Of a stretch of DNA of 64,000 nt, positions 63,422 through 64,000 are shown one piece after another. The stretch's first letter is position 1; every line of letters begins with the position of its first letter. Position numbers and translations under genes: made by a program. The notes beneath the pieces were generated by a model. That model had not been told where the DNA came from. It did not search any database and saw only the letters and a program-made list of their open reading frames with translations. The DNA comes from an uncultured Bacilli bacterium (GTDB taxonomy: Bacteria; Bacillota_I; Bacilli_A; RF39; UBA660): contig CAJTYF010000004.1 of NCBI GenBank assembly GCA_910583945.1, forward strand, positions 1-64,000. The letters run 5' to 3'.

Positions 63422-64000
63422 TTAATCCTTATATAAATTAATAATTTCTTTTTCTATTTTTGACCATTCTCTATTTTTTGCTGTTTTTAATCCTTCATTG
63501 ATTAATTTTTCTCTTAAGTTTTTATCCTTTCTAATTTGTTCAATTTTTGCAATAGCCTCTTTAATATTTCCTCTTTCATAGAATAAACAATTAACATTAT
63601 CTCTTAGATATTCTTTATTTCCATCATTTGGAACGACTATTACAATTCCTCCAGTAGCCATCATTTCTAATGGCGGATAAGAAAAACTTTCTAAAATACT
63701 AGATTTTATTAAAATGTCACAAGAAGCGTAAATTTTTCCCACTTCATCATAAGGAACTTTATGTAAAAATTTATCAACATAATACCATTTTTTAGGTTCT
63801 CCTTGATAAGAAAGGTAATGAATTTCATACTTATTTTTGTCTAACTCTTCTACTATTTTAAAACTTTCATCTACATTTTTATAATAATCGCTACTATTTC
63901 CTTCTATTAATATCTTTATCTTCCCTTTAAAATCACGTTTGTGGAAAGGAAATTTTTCTAAATTAATTCCATTTAAAGCCGATTTTACTTTTCTTTCAAA
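63422..64000 (-). CDS. Glycosyltransferase, GT4-like, partial at the window edge
   Basis: The frame is open from 64000 to the stop at 63422, 192 codons, and continues beyond the window. VGKIYASCDILIKSSILESF and SYPPLEMMATGGIVIVVPNDG are the donor-site region of GT-B family 4 enzymes. A short frame starting at 63742 is only its tail: the upstream part reads ILIEGNSSDYYKNVDESFK in the same frame. Confidence 0.85.
   Translation of the reverse strand, partial: FERKVKSALNGINLEKFPFHKRDFKGKIKILIEGNSSDYYKNVDESFKIVEELDKNKYEIHYLSYQGEPKKWYYVDKFLHKVPYDEVGKIYASCDILIKSSILESFSYPPLEMMATGGIVIVVPNDGNKEYLRDNVNCLFYERGNIKEAIAKIEQIRKDKNLREKLINEGLKTAKNREWSKIEKEIINLYKD

Noticed and set aside
1..64000. tRNA, rRNA or CRISPR arrays
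   Set aside because: No T-arm-like GGTTCGAATCC strings, no rRNA-like blocks and no regularly spaced repeats with spacers were found on either strand by reading.

Overview
The window is strongly AT-rich, uses the standard bacterial code (TGA works as a stop in several overlapping gene pairs, e.g. near 14127 and 7112), and most genes have AGGAGG-type ribosome binding sites. PolC-type homology, the signal peptidase, MBOAT/DHHW genes, XRE regulators, a Tn916-type Xis/Int pair and MobV mobilisation point to a low-GC Bacillota host, probably a gut-type Bacilli lineage (RF39/Erysipelotrichales-like; inference). No rRNA, tRNA or CRISPR array was recognised.

Region 1, 1-8.5 kb: a signal peptidase with a secreted ARVAKW-type substrate, then a tight minus-strand operon (8422 to 1467) of six genes: two RecA/DnaB-fold proteins without a Walker A motif, a macrodomain protein, a 690-aa PolC-like polymerase that has lost catalytic aspartates, an RNase J-like metallo-beta-lactamase and a PD-(D/E)XK-like protein. 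I know of no described system with this composition; it is one of the best candidates for something new here.

Region 2, 8.5-18.1 kb: an HTH protein, a NUDIX hydrolase, a DUF1016 nuclease, a block of decayed genes (two frameshifted P-loop kinases, a second DUF1016) bracketed by a diverged direct repeat, an HD hydrolase, unknown proteins, a thioredoxin-like and a rhodanese-like membrane protein, and an XRE regulator.

Region 3, 18.1-37.6 kb: a frameshifted FtsX-type permease; a retron (RT with NAxxH, YADD and VTG motifs, plus a plausible msr-msd RNA) in an operon with a DnaB-like ATPase; a secreted M6 protease with GLUG and dockerin-like repeats; a cadherin-like surface protein; a DHHW-MBOAT-lipoprotein polysaccharide acetylation group; a His-rich secreted peptide; a MATE-cytidylate kinase fusion; a broken sirtuin; and a kinase-phosphatase-RNA ligase repair protein.

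Region 4, 37.74-56.35 kb: a composite integrative mobilizable element of about 18.6 kb. Its outer part has cargo (Fic, a DUF4365-type nuclease split by a frameshift, unknown genes) on the left, and an oriT-like region, MobV relaxase and tyrosine integrase on the right. Inside lies a second module: XRE regulator, RepA-like ATPase, small genes, a CRESS-virus-like Rep with an origin that carries three iterons and a TAGTATTAC stem-loop, an FtsK/TcpA-like coupling protein, and Tn916-type Xis and Int. The ends share a terminator-linked core, and the right end overlaps a probable small RNA gene whose 3' end seems to be the target. No conjugation pilus genes are present, so transfer would need a helper.

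Region 5, 56.5-64 kb: a minus-strand surface polysaccharide cluster (four glycosyltransferases, nucleotide-sugar reductase, Wzx-type flippase, DUF2304, DUF2142-like protein), continuing past the window edge.
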